Source: Buddleja alternifolia
Taxonomy: Eukaryota > Streptophyta > Magnoliopsida > Lamiales > Scrophulariaceae
DNA length: 64,000 bases
Assembly: GCA_019426215.1 (NCBI GenBank)
Contig: CM033396.1
Location: forward strand, 30,609,154 to 30,673,153
Reading direction: 5' to 3'
Below the pieces are notes generated by a model, which had not been told where the DNA came from, did not search any database, and saw nothing but the letters and a program-made list of their open reading frames with translations. Position numbers and translations under genes: made by a program. Positions 34,119 through 45,452 of this stretch are shown here, one piece after another (positions within the stretch are counted from its first letter, which is position 1; every line of letters begins with the position of its first letter).

Positions 34119-34400
34119 ATATATACAAAGGGAGTGAACTACTGTATTCGGAATTTGTAGTCATGGGTTCCGCATTTTTGTAGTCATGGGTTCCGCATTT
34201 TTGTCTGCATTGTAGTCACGGGTTGTGAGTATATATGTAGTCACGGGTTGTGAGTATATATGTAGTCACGGGTTGTGAGTTCATGGGTTGTGAAAATTGT
34301 AGTCACGGGTTCCGCATTTTTGTCTGCATTGTAGTCACGGGTTGTGAAAATTGTGAACTACTGTATTCAGAATTGTGAGTATATATACAAAGGGAGTGAA
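34119..34400. promoter_or_regulatory. Divergent intergenic region with minisatellite and paired TATA elements
   Basis: TATATATACAAAGGGAGTGA occurs at 34119 and ATATATACAAAGGGAGTGAA at 34381, each 30-60 bp from one of the two divergent start codons. Between them lie about eight variants of GTAGTCA(C/T)GGGTT followed by GTGAG or CCGCATTTTT, a minisatellite. The arrangement suggests a bidirectional promoter. Promoter use is inference. Confidence 0.6.
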
Positions 34401-34427
34401 CACCATTCTCAACAATAATTATTTAAA

Positions 34428-34874
34428 ATGGAGCCGTTTAGGGCCCCAAAGTTGTATTACACTCCTGGTGATATTTTTCGTGCCATGGGTCGTAGTTGGC
34501 AGTTAGATGATGATTACTATTACTCATTGAATCCAAATCAAAGATATTTAGAAAGATATTTGCGAACGATGGAAGATGAATAGCTTCATCGGGTCCAAGA
34601 ACAAGACAGGCTTGTCGTGGATTGTCATGAACGTCAAATTTGCTGCCCCAAACTAAGAGCCTTACTCATGCCTCGTGTAACACCACAGGAAAAAACTACA
34701 ACACTCAATAGGATACGTGAGGAGAATAACAGGATGGTTATGCGTATACAACGTCTAAATTACCAAGAAATTTCTCGAGAATACGCATTATGTGGAGCAA
34801 GAGCCCGGTGGGAGCTTAGTATAGGTCTTGAGTATCGATCGGATATTGAAATGTCTGATGTGGAGAATAACTAG
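34428..34874 (+). pseudogene. Small MULE-borne ORF, right member of a divergent pair (one stop)
   Basis: ATG 34428 (MEPFRAPKLYYTPGDIF), one in-frame TAG at 34581-34583, then open to TAG 34872-34874: 149 codons in total, one of them the internal stop. The second half has LLMPRVTPQ, RIREENNRMVMRIQRL and the terminal YRSDIEMSDVENN, clearly homologous to the left ORF. The N-terminal thirds of the two proteins differ. TATA-like sequence at 34381. It runs towards the PMD gene (convergent). No known domain recognised; position and duplication suggest an element-specific accessory gene. Confidence 0.6.
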
Positions 34875-34949
34875 ATTTCTGTCAATTAGTTATATATTAA
34901 TTCAATGTTTGTATTAATTTCGTAATTGTTTTGGCTTCAAATAAAATAA

Positions 34950-37422
34950 CTATGTCAATAAAATTACATTATTAACATGCATTATCCAAAACACCACAAA
35001 AAAAATATAAATACACAACGACCAATGTCTAAATAAACTATCTATGCGATCGATAACCCCGAAGTCCACCCGTTCCACAATCTGGGACCGTCTCATCCTC
35101 GTAGACCTTCTCCTATTTGCTTCTTCCTCACCATCATTGTACTGAACTGGTGATACATTAAATTGTACAGGAGGCAGAGGTGGAATTCTATGAGGTGCAT
35201 CACTCCACTTGTCTATACCAAGATCAGTCAAATTCCATGTCGGCGTACTGAAAAATTGTCCTTGATTGTGAAAATTGACGGGCACATTAGTCACGGATGA
35301 TTGGGCCATGGTGGGAATGTAAACGTCGTTAGGGTTGGGACGAGGCTGAGCCAAGCTCGATCCTCCAGCATTAAATTGATCATGATAAGCCGAGCTCGAT
35401 CCTCCGACATTGAAGTGACCATGAAAACCTGAGCTCGATCCTCCAGCATTGAAGTGACCATGGAAAGCCGAGCTCAATCATCCGGCATTGAAATGACCTT
35501 CAAAAGCCGAGCTCGATCCTCCGGCATGTTCCTCATCTACACGAGCACTGATGGCTACATTGCCACTACATGCAACCATATCATGGATGTTCCTCATTCT
35601 ATATTGCAGTTCCCTAATTGCCGTGGGATCACTAGTTTGGGCAATTTGTTCCATTGCATTATGCACCTCTTCAATTTCCATGAACTGAAAATATAAAATA
35701 ACAAATACTATCAACAAAAAAATGTTCCTAAATAAATAGCATTAAAATAAGTATCAATGGAAAACAATACCAAATACTAACCACATTTTGCAATAGAGCG
35801 GCTGACCCGGCCTGGTGTCCCGCACCTCTCCTAGTTAATCGGGGTGAAATGTAACGACGAGTGATTCAGTCATACCACTCTTCGTATCCTTTGTTGGTCT
35901 GGTCTCCCCCCTCCTCAATATAGTGTCCAATCACAGCGTACGATTGAATATTATTCCACATTGCAATTTCCCGAGCGTGTTTAGCCACCCAATTAATCGT
36001 GGACTTACCTTTTCGGGTGACCCTTCCAACACGTCCAGGTGTGCGTGGAATAGATTGGTGTATTCCGAATTGTCGAAGAACACGCTCGGGACGATGATAC
36101 TTTTCGATGGCAAAGAATATCATCGGAACTGATGCTCGCCATACGTTATCATTCAAACATTGAGGTGGCAACTTGGCAATGTCTGCATCATTGAGGTTGT
36201 ACGGTGTCCAAACAAACTGAAATATGAAAAAATGATTTAGACTATATTAGTAGGAGATAATTATAACTTCATAATAATTTGAAAAAAAACAAAAAATCCC
36301 CGATTCACATGTCCATCCGCCATCTGATCTAGACCATCTCTAATTGCCCGGACGTTGTGACTGACTGAAGCGGTATTTGTAGTAGGTCGATACCACCTTC
36401 AAACAACAATCATTGAAAATAATTAAAAAAATTGAACGTTAATTAATTAAACATAATCTTCAAATGGTAAATTACCGTGCAGCATAAGGTGCTCGGGCAA
36501 TGCCATCCATATCAGCTCCCGCCATCTGTCTAGGAACCCCAGTAGGCCTTACAATCCAAACCCTACTCCATGCCCATATCTGTTAAATGAGAAATATATT
36601 AATTGAATATCCACAATTATTATACCAGAAATAATAAAGTCTAAATAATAATTTTTCTCACCTGCAATAATGGCACGAAATCTCTAATATTTTTGCAGTC
36701 TACTTGGGAACCACTCGACAATTCTCCGTATAAATGAGCCAATACCGCACTCCCCCAACTGTATGTGCATGCTAAGTTTATATCTTTAAACACACTACAG
36801 GAATAACATCTCCTGTGGTGTCGGCGCACATCACACTCCCTAACAACAAAAGGGCCCAACAACGGGCTACCTGATCAACTAAAAATTCTTCAGATTGATC
36901 ATTTATTTGGAAAGGCGCACTCACCACATGGTTAGCAAGTTTTCGTACTGATATTCTATAACCGTGAAGGAAATCTGCTAGCCTTAAGTACAGTCCTAAT
37001 AGTTCATATACATATAAGGCGTAACTTTCATATCCTTGGAACTCCCTATGTACAACTACAGCCCTACCATCAACTGGTAGACCATATAAAATAGCAACAT
37101 CCTGGAGAGTTATCGTAGCCTCTCCGGTCCTAAAATGAAATGTATTCGTCTCTGGGCGCCATTTCTCAATTAGGGCCTTCACAAGGCCCAGGTCATTTGT
37201 AAAATGAGATAACTGGTATACCCTATAAAACCCAATCTCATCAAGCTTTACCTTGACGCGGTGATGTAGAAGAGATCCAAAGGCAATCTCGAAATATGCA
37301 GCGTCAGCTCGCCAGACACGTTGAGTGAAGTCTGGATAATGAGCAACTACCTCAGATACATGATTGTCCTGATCATATAATACACTCGGATCAATCGGTC
37401 CATATACATTACGCTCAGCCAT
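34950..37422 (-). pseudogene. Plant mobile domain (PMD, MAIN-like) protein gene, decayed
   Basis: Minus strand, exons by eye 37422-36662, 36579-36476, 36396-36309, 36216-35782, 35684-34950. Start MAERNVYGPIDPS right after an acceptor. Signature PMD segments: LIEKWRPETNTFHFRTGEAT, ITLQDVAILYGLPVDG, SWGSAVLAHLYGEL, IWAWSRVW and the PERVLRQFGIHQSIPRTPGR block. The tail has four or more GGSSSAFxGHFNAG-like repeats and a basic stretch (RRRSTRMRRSQ). Breaks: a frame change near 36790, TGA at about 35867 (after EEWYD), and TGA inside the tail repeats near 35477. PMD genes also exist as host genes (MAIN, MAIL1, involved in silencing and meristem upkeep), and PMD domains are known from transposons. 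Its leader lies in the right inverted repeat, so it is driven from the element end. Confidence 0.82.
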
Positions 37423-37546
37423 CCTGCATTTACATATCCACAAGAATATTAATTTACATTCTACGATATAAATTACATTTATATATTTAGTAAATTGTAT
37501 CTATTAATTCGAAATTAAACCCACTAATTATAAATTATACATAATC

Positions 37547-37639
37547 AATAAAGATTATACATACAAATTAAAATTTAGAGATTATACCTAATAATTAGAA
37601 AAATGTACCTAAAAAAGGAATTTAAACATACTAATGAGA
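37547..37639. repeat. Left flanking repeat of the LINE (about 93 bp)
   Basis: Matches 41356-41459 from AATAAAGATTATACATACAA to TTTAAACATACTAAT with a few indels. See the LINE entry. Confidence 0.7.
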
Positions 37640-40600
37640 TTCTCCACCCGCATGAACAGATTAGTAACAGACAAAGGGCGTTATGGCAGATGAGGAATTT
37701 TTAGGAGGCGCTTAATGAAGCAGACCTATTTGATATTGGGTATAGAGGGGACATGATCACATGGAATAACGGACGTCAAGAAGAACATAATGTTCAATGT
37801 CGTCTAGATAGGGCTTGTGCTAACTTAAAATGGACGCCTATGTTCCCTAATGCTATGGTTTCGAATGTGAGTGTTCTTAGGTCGGACCAAAACGCTATCA
37901 TTATTGAGTTAGCTCCTGTTCAGGCTGCTAGTAGTCGGAAAAGGAAGAAAAAATTCCTGTTCGAAGCAGCTTGGCTTCGGAGCAAGGACTGCGAGCAGGT
38001 GATAAAAGAGGCGTGGGATCCTTGTGACGAGTCTAGAGCCAACGAGGTGGTATGGAATAACATTAAAAAATGTCGTGTGGGCCTCCTTTGTTGGGACAAG
38101 AATGAGTTTCATCAAATTCCACGACGTATTAAGGAGCTCGAGGATAGATTGAAAGATCTTCGCAAAGGGGGTGTTTCGGTGGCTTCTAAACAAGAACAAG
38201 CGGTGGTCGGGGCTAAATTAGAGGATTTGTTAGCTAAGGAAGAGATCGGTTGGAAACAGCGGAGCCGAGCACTTTGGTTAAAGGACGGGGATCGCAACAC
38301 CACTTTTTTTCATATGAGTGCATCCGAGAGGCGATGCAGAAACTCAATTGCTCGTTTGAAGGATGATGTAGGGGTCTGACGAGAGAAAGATGAAGAGATA
38401 CAACATATTATCACTGAGTATTTTAGAAATATTTTCTCGTCTATTCATTCGTCCGCTCAAGACCTAGAAGAAGTGATGGATTTAATCCAACCTAAGGTTA
38501 CTGAGGCTATGAATGACAAGATGACACGAAGATTCACAGCGGAGGAAGTGACCCAATCTGTCTCACAGATGCACCCGTTGAAATCTCCGGGGCCCGATGG
38601 TATGTCACCGTTATTTTTTTAAAAAATTTGGCCAATCGTTGGTAAAGACGTTGTGGCTTGTGTCCATAATCTGTTAAACTAGCGTAAGTTCATGCCAAAA
38701 CTTAATTTTACTCATATAGTCCTCATTTCTAAGTGCAACAATCCCGACCTCATTACTCAATTTCGTCCTATAAGTTTATGTAATGTCATATACAAGATGG
38801 TATCCAAAACTCTAGCAAACCGTATAAAACCCTTTCTTAATGATATTGTCTCCGAAACTCAATCAGCTTTCATTCCTGGTCGGTTAATTTCTGATAATAT
38901 TCTGGTCGCATATGAAATTAATCACTATCTGAAAAACAAGTCTTGGGGTAAAGAGGGTCACACAGCCCTGAAACTTGACATGAGCAAAGCGTACGACAGA
39001 GTCGAGTGGATATTTCTTCGGAGAGTATTAGAACGGTTAGGGTTTCATCAGAGTATTGTTGAGCCCATTATGCTATGTATTTCATCTGTTTCTACTCTTT
39101 TATGCTCACAGGGTCTTAGTTTGGTTTCCTAATCCCTCAGAGAGTACTCCGCCAAGGAGATCCTCTCTCTCCTATTTGTTTTTGTTATGTGCGGAGGTTT
39201 TCAGTTGTATGGTGCAGGCGGAGGAGGATGCAGGTAACTTGGTGAGGGTGCAAATTGCGCGAAATGCACCGAGAGTGAGTTACTTACTATTTGCGGATGA
39301 CACGATGATTTATTGCCAGGCGACGGAGGGGGCGATGGAATGTTTGAAAAATCTATTTGACAGGTACGCTAGGGCCTCGGGACAGGAAATTAACTTGCAG
39401 AAGTCCATGGTGGTCTTTAGCAAAAATACCCCTGAAAGGGATAGGGAAGGACTGGCACAAATTCTGGGAGTTCAGCTGGCTGACAAGCACGATAAATACC
39501 TCAGATTGCCAGCGGTTGTAGGGAAGTCTCGAAAAGAAGTGTTTGCAACTATAAAGGATCGCATTAACACCCGGTTGGATGGATGGAGTTCGAAATTCTT
39601 ATCTCAGGTGGGGAAGGAGATTCTTCTAAAGGCAGTAATCCAATCAATGCCTACATACGCTATGAGCTGTTTCAATCTTCCGAATTCTCTTATCCGGGAA
39701 ATTGAATCAGCGATGGCTAACTTTTGGTGGAACAATCGCGAGGTAAAAAAGTTACATTGGCTAGCGTGGTCAAAGTTGTGCGATTCTAAAGAGGAGGGGG
39801 GATCGAATTTCGTGCTCTGAAAGATTTCAACCTAGCTATGTTAGCTAAGCAAGGGTGGCCAATTATTCAAAACCCATCTTGTCTTTTGAGTCGGCTGTTA
39901 CGAGCTCGATATTTCCCCGAGATCGATTTTTTTGGTATAGCCGAGGGATCCAATGCTTCGTACACTTGGAAGAGCATACGGGCAGCAACATAGCTTCTTC
40001 GGGGAGGGTGTCGATGGAGAGTCGGGACGGGTGAGGGGATTCGTGTTTGGCATGATCCGTGGCTGCCGAGATCGAGGGACTTTAAAATCCAGACCAGGGA
40101 GCGGAATTTACCGGGCGAAACTCAAGTGCGAGACTTGATTGACGAAGAGACAGGTTGGTGGAATGTTAAAATGCTAAAGGAAATTTTTTGGCGGACCGAC
40201 TTGGAGAGTATCTTATCGATCCCCTTAGGTTCCCGCAATAATCCGGACAAGATGGTTTGGCACTACACGAAGAATGGGAATTTTTCTGTTCGGAGTGCTT
40301 ATCATGTGGCGCGGGAGATGGCAGCGTTGGGAAGGGGATCACCGTCGGGTTCTAAGGAGGGGGCGGGGGACCGGTCTTGGAAGTTTATATGGCAAGCAAG
40401 GGTGGCCCCTAAAATCAGGGTATTCTGCTGGCGAGCTTGTAGGCTGGCTATCCCAACAACAAGGACCCTGCGGCGAAGATGGATTCAGGTAGATGGGACT
40501 TGCCCTTTCTGCGAAACTTATGAGGAGGATACTAAACATGCTTTACTTACCTGTTCATTTGTTAGGTTAGTATGAGTTCTTTCTAATCTTCCATGGCACA

Positions 40601-41356
40601 TAATTTCGTTTTGGAGCTCTGATGAAGAAAGTTGGTTTCGACATTGTTATGATAAACTGGAAAGAGAGGAGTATCACTTTTTTATCACTCTTTGTTGGCT
40701 GCTGTGGAATAACCGTAATTCATCCATCATGGATAAGCTCACAACAGCGCCGGACATTCTCGTGGCCAAGGCGAGGGACTTCCGTATTATGTACAGGGAG
40801 GTGGTTGAGGAGTGTCCCCCATTGACACGAGCCGAGCTGGTTGACCGTTAGATTCCGCCGAAGGGAGAGGTTATCAAAATGAACTTCGATGGGGCTGTTT
40901 CTAAGGATCAGGGGGCGCTCGGAACAGGTTGCGTAGGGAGGGACGCGTCGGGAGCATGCGTGGCCTGGAGACAGCGTCGATTTAGATGTGGGGCGGACCC
41001 GAAGGTGTCGGAGGCTCTAGCGGCGAGGGAGGCCATGCGCATGGCTAGGAGGAAAGGTTGGCGACAAATTCAAATTGAAGGAGACTGTCTTTCTTTAATC
41101 AACAAGCTTCGGGCAAAAAACCGGAATCTATCCTTGTTAGGCCCTATCATTAGTGACATTTTGGATTTTATTCCGTCTTTTGATTTTGTTTTGTTTAGTT
41201 TTGTTAGTCGGTCGGGGAATGCCCCGGCTCATTTGCTAGCTCGTTTTGCGATTGAGGAACTTGATGGGGATTTAGTTTTACCTCCTCAAGTTTTAAACAC
41301 TGTTTTGGCAGATTCTAAATAAATGTGGTATCGTCTCTTTTCAAAAAAATAAATAA
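37640..41356 (+). mobile_element. 5'-truncated LINE (L1-like) inside the PMD leader intron
   Basis: About 3.7 kb, beginning inside the endonuclease (MITWNNGRQ, RLDRA near 37753-37830). It proceeds through reverse transcriptase (FRPISLCNVIYKMVSK, AFIPGRLISDNIL, LKLDMSKAYDRVEW, LLFADDTMIYCQ), a zinc-knuckle-like CPFC...HALLTC, and a C-terminal RNase H (MNFDGAVSKD, EALAAREAM, IEGDCLSLI). It ends in an A-rich tail (AAAAAAATAAATAAATAA). The flanking direct repeat of about 95-100 bp is far longer than the usual LINE duplication. Several stops and frame changes make it inactive. Confidence 0.85.
37753..41322 (+). pseudogene. LINE ORF2 remnant (EN-RT-RNase H)
   Basis: The reading frame is broken at least at 38378 (TGA), around 38620 (frame change in an A/T run), near 39125 (stop or frame change), 39818 (TGA), between 39953 and 40126, near 40575 (TGA) and at 40850 (TAG). 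The final RNase H part (40879-41322) is open for 147 codons and retains Asp in FDGA, Glu in SEALAA and Asp in EGDC. The RT catalytic ADD is in YLLFADDTM. An RNase H domain after RT is typical of one plant L1 lineage. Confidence 0.8.
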
Positions 41357-42480
41357 ATAAAGATTATACATACAAATTAAAATTTAGAGATTATACCTAA
41401 TCATTCAAAAAATATAAAAAAATATACCTAAATAAAGAAATTTAAACATACTAATTAGAGATTATCCATAAAAATTGGAGATTGCACTTACAAAATAAAA
41501 ATAAAAAAAATATTAATTTGAATTTAAAAAATCGAATTTAAACATACTAATTTGAACTACTGATCGAATCTGCACCTAACTACTCCAAATTAAACCTATC
41601 AATTCGAACGTTTAGGAAACGCTTCCATACAATTCGAAATTAAACCAAACAATTCGAAATCAAACCTATAAATTCAAATTATTCCAAACAATTAAAAAAT
41701 TATACCAAGCATTTCCAAAAATATAGCAACCAATTTAAAATTAAAGCTAACTACTCCAAATTCGAAAGTTATAGCAACTAATTCGAACATTATACCAAAC
41801 AATTGAAAAATATACCAACCTATTCAAAAATAAATCTAACTACTCGAAATTAAGCCTATTAATTCGAACTTATACCAAACAATTCCAAATTAAACCTACC
41901 AACTAGAAATCAAACCTAACAATTCAAAATTAAACACTAAAAATACAAATTATACCGAACATTTCAACAATTATACCAACCAATTCCAACATTATACAAA
42001 CAATTCAAAAATTATACCAAATAATTCCAAAATAACACTAAAAATTGACATTATACCTAAAACTCAAAATTGAACCTCAAAATCAAAAATCAATCTACTA
42101 ATTCAACAGTTATACCAACCAATTCCAACATTATACAAACAATTCAAAAATTATACCAAATAATTTCAAAGTAGCACTAAAAATTGACATTATACCTAAA
42201 AGTCAAAATTGAGCCTAAATATCAAAAATCAATCTACTAATTCAACAATTATACCAACCAATTCCAACATTATACCAGAAAATCATAAAAAAAATAACAC
42301 TAAAAATTGACATTATACTAAAAAGTCAAAATTAAACCTAAAGATCAAAAATCAACCTATTAATTCAATAATTATACCAACATATTCGATAATTATAGCA
42401 AAAATGCAAAAATTATAGCTACCAAATCGAATTTATCACTAAAATTCAAATTTTGAACCATAAATTACAATATCATTACA
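41356..42480. repeat. Degenerate A-rich repeat array in the PMD leader intron
   Basis: The first about 100 bp repeat the sequence left of the LINE. The rest is built from variants of AATTATACCAA(A/C)(C/T)AATTC. Two neighbouring blocks (about 41980-42100 and 42105-42230) with ACACTAAAAATTGACATTAT are close duplicates. Non-coding; the equivalent intron in the left MULE end has the complementary composition. Confidence 0.6.
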
Positions 42481-43159
42481 ATAAAAAAAACTCATATATA
42501 AACTCTAAATTTAACAAAATTAAAATCATACCTTACGATCTCGGTTGAGGGAGAAAATTGGAGGCTAAATTTAGAGAAAAAATCTTGCTAAAAATGGTGA
42601 GAATTGAAGGAAGAAGAAGAGGAAGAAAAAACGAGAAAGAGAGGAAGGAATGGAGTGTGGAGCGTTTTTGTGCTGTTGAAGGAGCATTTTTTTTTCCTCC
42701 TCTTTCAGCCAGAATTTTTTTTTAAAAAAAATATTAAATGTGTTACGACATAACCTATGTCCTAACACGTGAATTTATTTATTTTTTTTAAAATAAATTC
42801 ACGTGTTACGAATAGGTTATGTCGTGACACTGCTCGTGTCAGCGGTCAACGCTGATGCTGACACGAGCAGTCAGCTTTTGTTTAAAAAAATAAATAAATA
42901 GCGTGTTATGACATACCACATGTCGTAACACCTTAATTTATTTCAAAAAGAATATATAAAATGTGTTACGACATACCACATGTCGTAACACCTTAATTTA
43001 TTTAAAAAAATATATAAAATGTGTTACGACATAGGGCACGTCGGAACACAGATGTTACGATATTTTCTATGTCGTAACATGCTAGATCCTGATTTCCACC
43101 ATTTTTGGTGGTATTTTCTGATTTTTTATTTCTTTTTATATTAATTATTTAAATTTCAC
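42270..43159 (-). repeat. Right long terminal inverted repeat of the MULE
   Basis: Inverted partner of 28255-29330. On the minus strand it encodes a leader with donor GTAAG|GTATGA at 42532/42531, matching the position of the left leader's donor. The intron continues through degenerate repeats to an acceptor right before the PMD start codon (37422). Confidence 0.85.
42739..43080. promoter_or_regulatory. Right subterminal array of GTTACGACATA palindromes
   Basis: GTGTTACGACATA / TATGTCGTAACAC-type palindromes recur at about 42739-42768, 42799-42830, 42903-42932, 42963-42992 and 43021-43080. Two of them sit in near-identical 58-bp units ending TGTCGTAACACCTTAATTTA. This is the mirror of the left array. 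Confidence 0.6.
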
Positions 43160-43169
43160 CATTGTGTTA
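43160..43169. repeat. Right target-site duplication of the MULE
   Basis: CATTGTGTTA; partner at 28245-28254 with one mismatch, suggesting an insertion old enough to have collected substitutions. Confidence 0.7.
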
Positions 43170-44430
43170 TTAGGATTATTTGCACCGCATGGACCTTTGT
43201 TAGCATTATATTTATGCATATGGTTATAGTTTTGACCAAAACATTCTTTCCACTCCTCATCCCCAGTTTACATCTTGGTATAATTTTTTATGATAGAAGA
43301 TAGTAACGAACTTGGATCAGCAATTATAGAGAGGGGTGAGAATTAGATGGTAAAAGAGAAATTTTAGAGGAAGAAAGTCATGGCTATTTTTTTTTTTTTT
43401 TGGAATATTGGTCATTTTATTTCATTCAATAAAAAGTTTACAAAGTCAAGAATAATGCAATTTAAGATATCTTTAAAGTTAGATGTAATAATAACAATTG
43501 AAACACCTAATATCAAGTTTTTTCAAGATAACAAATCTTAAGAACTAACAAACGATTAGAAGAAAACTTTTGTGCAAAATACCACGCTAAAATTCAAGGG
43601 ATGCGAAATTCTCATTCGAGAAAGAAATCAAACTGTCATTCGAAAGAGAAAACATAATACTGAACAAAATATCTATAAAAGATAAAATCTAATGTATCGC
43701 CTGATCTGTGTCGTATTTCGGACGACCTATAACACGGACCAGTTGAGGCTCGGGTAGGATCCGACCCGAAAATCAATAGATTATAAACTATACTCTACTG
43801 AAGAGCTGCTTACGTACCTATCAATAGGATCAAGTCTAACGTAGTTCAATTCATTAATAGGGTCCTAGCATAAACCTCGTAATATATATATGGGTCTACT
43901 TAGAATCTAGGTCAAAACTCGTAGCTCGGTGTTCCCAGTAAATTCTTGAGATTATTTTGGTGTCATGATTGCGTAACTCACATTTGGTCAAGCATGAGGG
44001 GATTTATAGGTGACACCGTGTACGGATATGAGCATGACGTATGTAGGTGTCAGGCCATGACACGTGTTTAAATCGGACGATTGTCATAATTTGGGTCAAT
44101 CTTCGGGTCGTATATGATTCTTTAATTATGGCACAGATCTCTATCTCCTGGTGGGCCATATCTTGTTTCTGGGCCTCGGTATAGGATTTGGGCCTTTATT
44201 TGGGCTTCTAAATGGAATATAAACATATGCCCAAATGTGGGCATATGATCTAGTCCCCCACTTAGTAAGTTCAATGTAATGAAGGGTATTGAGCTTATGA
44301 AGTATAATAATTCTAGACGTAAAAATTGTTATGCTTTGACATTTGAACTGTGTATGGTTGTTTATCCCAAAATGATAGCGGGCATTAAGTGTCTTATTTT
44401 GCATATCTTTTTATGTACATCCTAATATAT
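43170..44430. other. Spacer between MULE and viral insertion, probably old LTR sequence
   Basis: No coding frame of interest. A T15 run lies at 43387. The stretch 43690-44260 is more GC-rich, with GGACGACCTATAACACGGAC and GGTAGGATCCGACCCG. It reads like minus-strand LTR or leader sequence of a retroelement, but I see no TG...CA pair with duplication. Confidence 0.35.
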
Positions 44431-44903
44431 ATGAGTGATTCTTGGAAGCTCCATGAGCCCAGCTCCCCTTCCACCACAATCTGACAAGTGTAAATTTTCA
44501 TTATCAGCCACTATTTGGATTTTGCTAAAAGGTCCTTTATTTGTTATGTTTATTTCATTTCAGTCCATTTAAGTTTCTTGTAAATTTATTTAAACCCATG
44601 AGAAAGATTATACATATTTTAAAGAAAAGGGAATCCCAACCCGTTTTTTATAAATTTGCATACAACTTTCAGTTGCACTCATATTTTATTACATGCTTGT
44701 ACCCGCATATATTTTAAACTCTTTTATTGATTGTCTTAATATTTTAGAAAATTTAGATTATAGTAATCAGGAATTAATTTTAGAAATAAGAAACCAATTA
44801 ATAATTAGGAAGAATAATTGAAATACTTATTTAAACACATCACCTGAATTTCGAGATCACCAAAACTATATTAGTTTCCTTTTAGTTTTAAATATATTAA
44901 TAG

Positions 44904-45452
44904 CAACCTTTCATTAAAATAGATCCTTCTAAATATAAAAGATTAGAATATTTAGATCTAGAATATAGTTTAACCGATAGAACCATAATCTCGTTAGATA
45001 AGCATAAATTTATTTGTAGATTTGATTAGAGTTTTAAGCACAATTTACATTCAAAAAATAAACACCTAAATAGTTTAACGGATTTACTTATATCTCTAGC
45101 GGCAAATATAGAGTTAGAAAATACTAAGTTTTACAAAAATTTAGAATCATTAAAAGAAGCAGTTTTAATAAATAGAGAAATAATAAAAAGAGGTGAAAGT
45201 AATAATTTAGATTATATTAAACAACAAGCTGAGGAAACTTTGAAAATTGTTAAAAAATATAATAAGTTTTTCCCTACTAAAGACGAAATAATAGAATTAA
45301 AATATAGTTTGGAAAGTAATAAGCTAAAGCAAATAGAAATCGAAACCAAGAAAACCCTAAGCCAAGTAATAAAAAAAATAAAAAAGGTTGAAGCTCAAAA
45401 TTTAAAAACTAATAAGACTTTAAAAAATATAGAGCGAATAGTTAGTGGATGA
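44904..45452 (+). pseudogene. Pararetroviral ORF 1 (coiled-coil protein)
   Basis: Open except for a TAG near 45024. The C-terminal two thirds are rich in Lys, Glu and Leu with heptad character (LESLKEAVLINREIIKRG and later KKIKKVEAQNLKTNKTL), a coiled coil. The stop overlaps the next start as ATGA (45449-45452), the coupling seen between small ORFs and the polyprotein in badnaviruses. The true start is not clear. Role in relatives: virion-associated or unknown. Confidence 0.6.

Larger units (their letters stand above)
28255..43159. mobile_element. Large Mutator-like element (MULE) with long inverted ends and at least four genes
   Basis: The ends GAGAAATTTAAATAA (left) and, inverted, GTGAAATTTAAATAA (right) start inverted repeats of more than 0.8 kb. 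Flanks carry CATTGAGTTA (28245-28254) and CATTGTGTTA (43160-43169), an imperfect 9-10 bp target duplication as expected for Mutator. Cargo in order: mudrA-type transposase (+), a 190-bp triple repeat, small ORF (-), minisatellite, small ORF (+), plant-mobile-domain gene (-). Secondary insertions are a MITE (28319-28690) and a LINE (about 37640-41356). Without them the element is about 10.7 kb. Every reading frame is damaged, so this copy is not autonomous. Confidence 0.88.

Noticed and set aside
37420..37443. Upstream in-frame ATG of the PMD gene at 37443
   Set aside because: It lies within the leader intron; the acceptor ATGCAG places the start at 37422.
44141..44404. 87-codon minus-strand open frame
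   Set aside because: No family resemblance; lies in apparent retroelement leader sequence.
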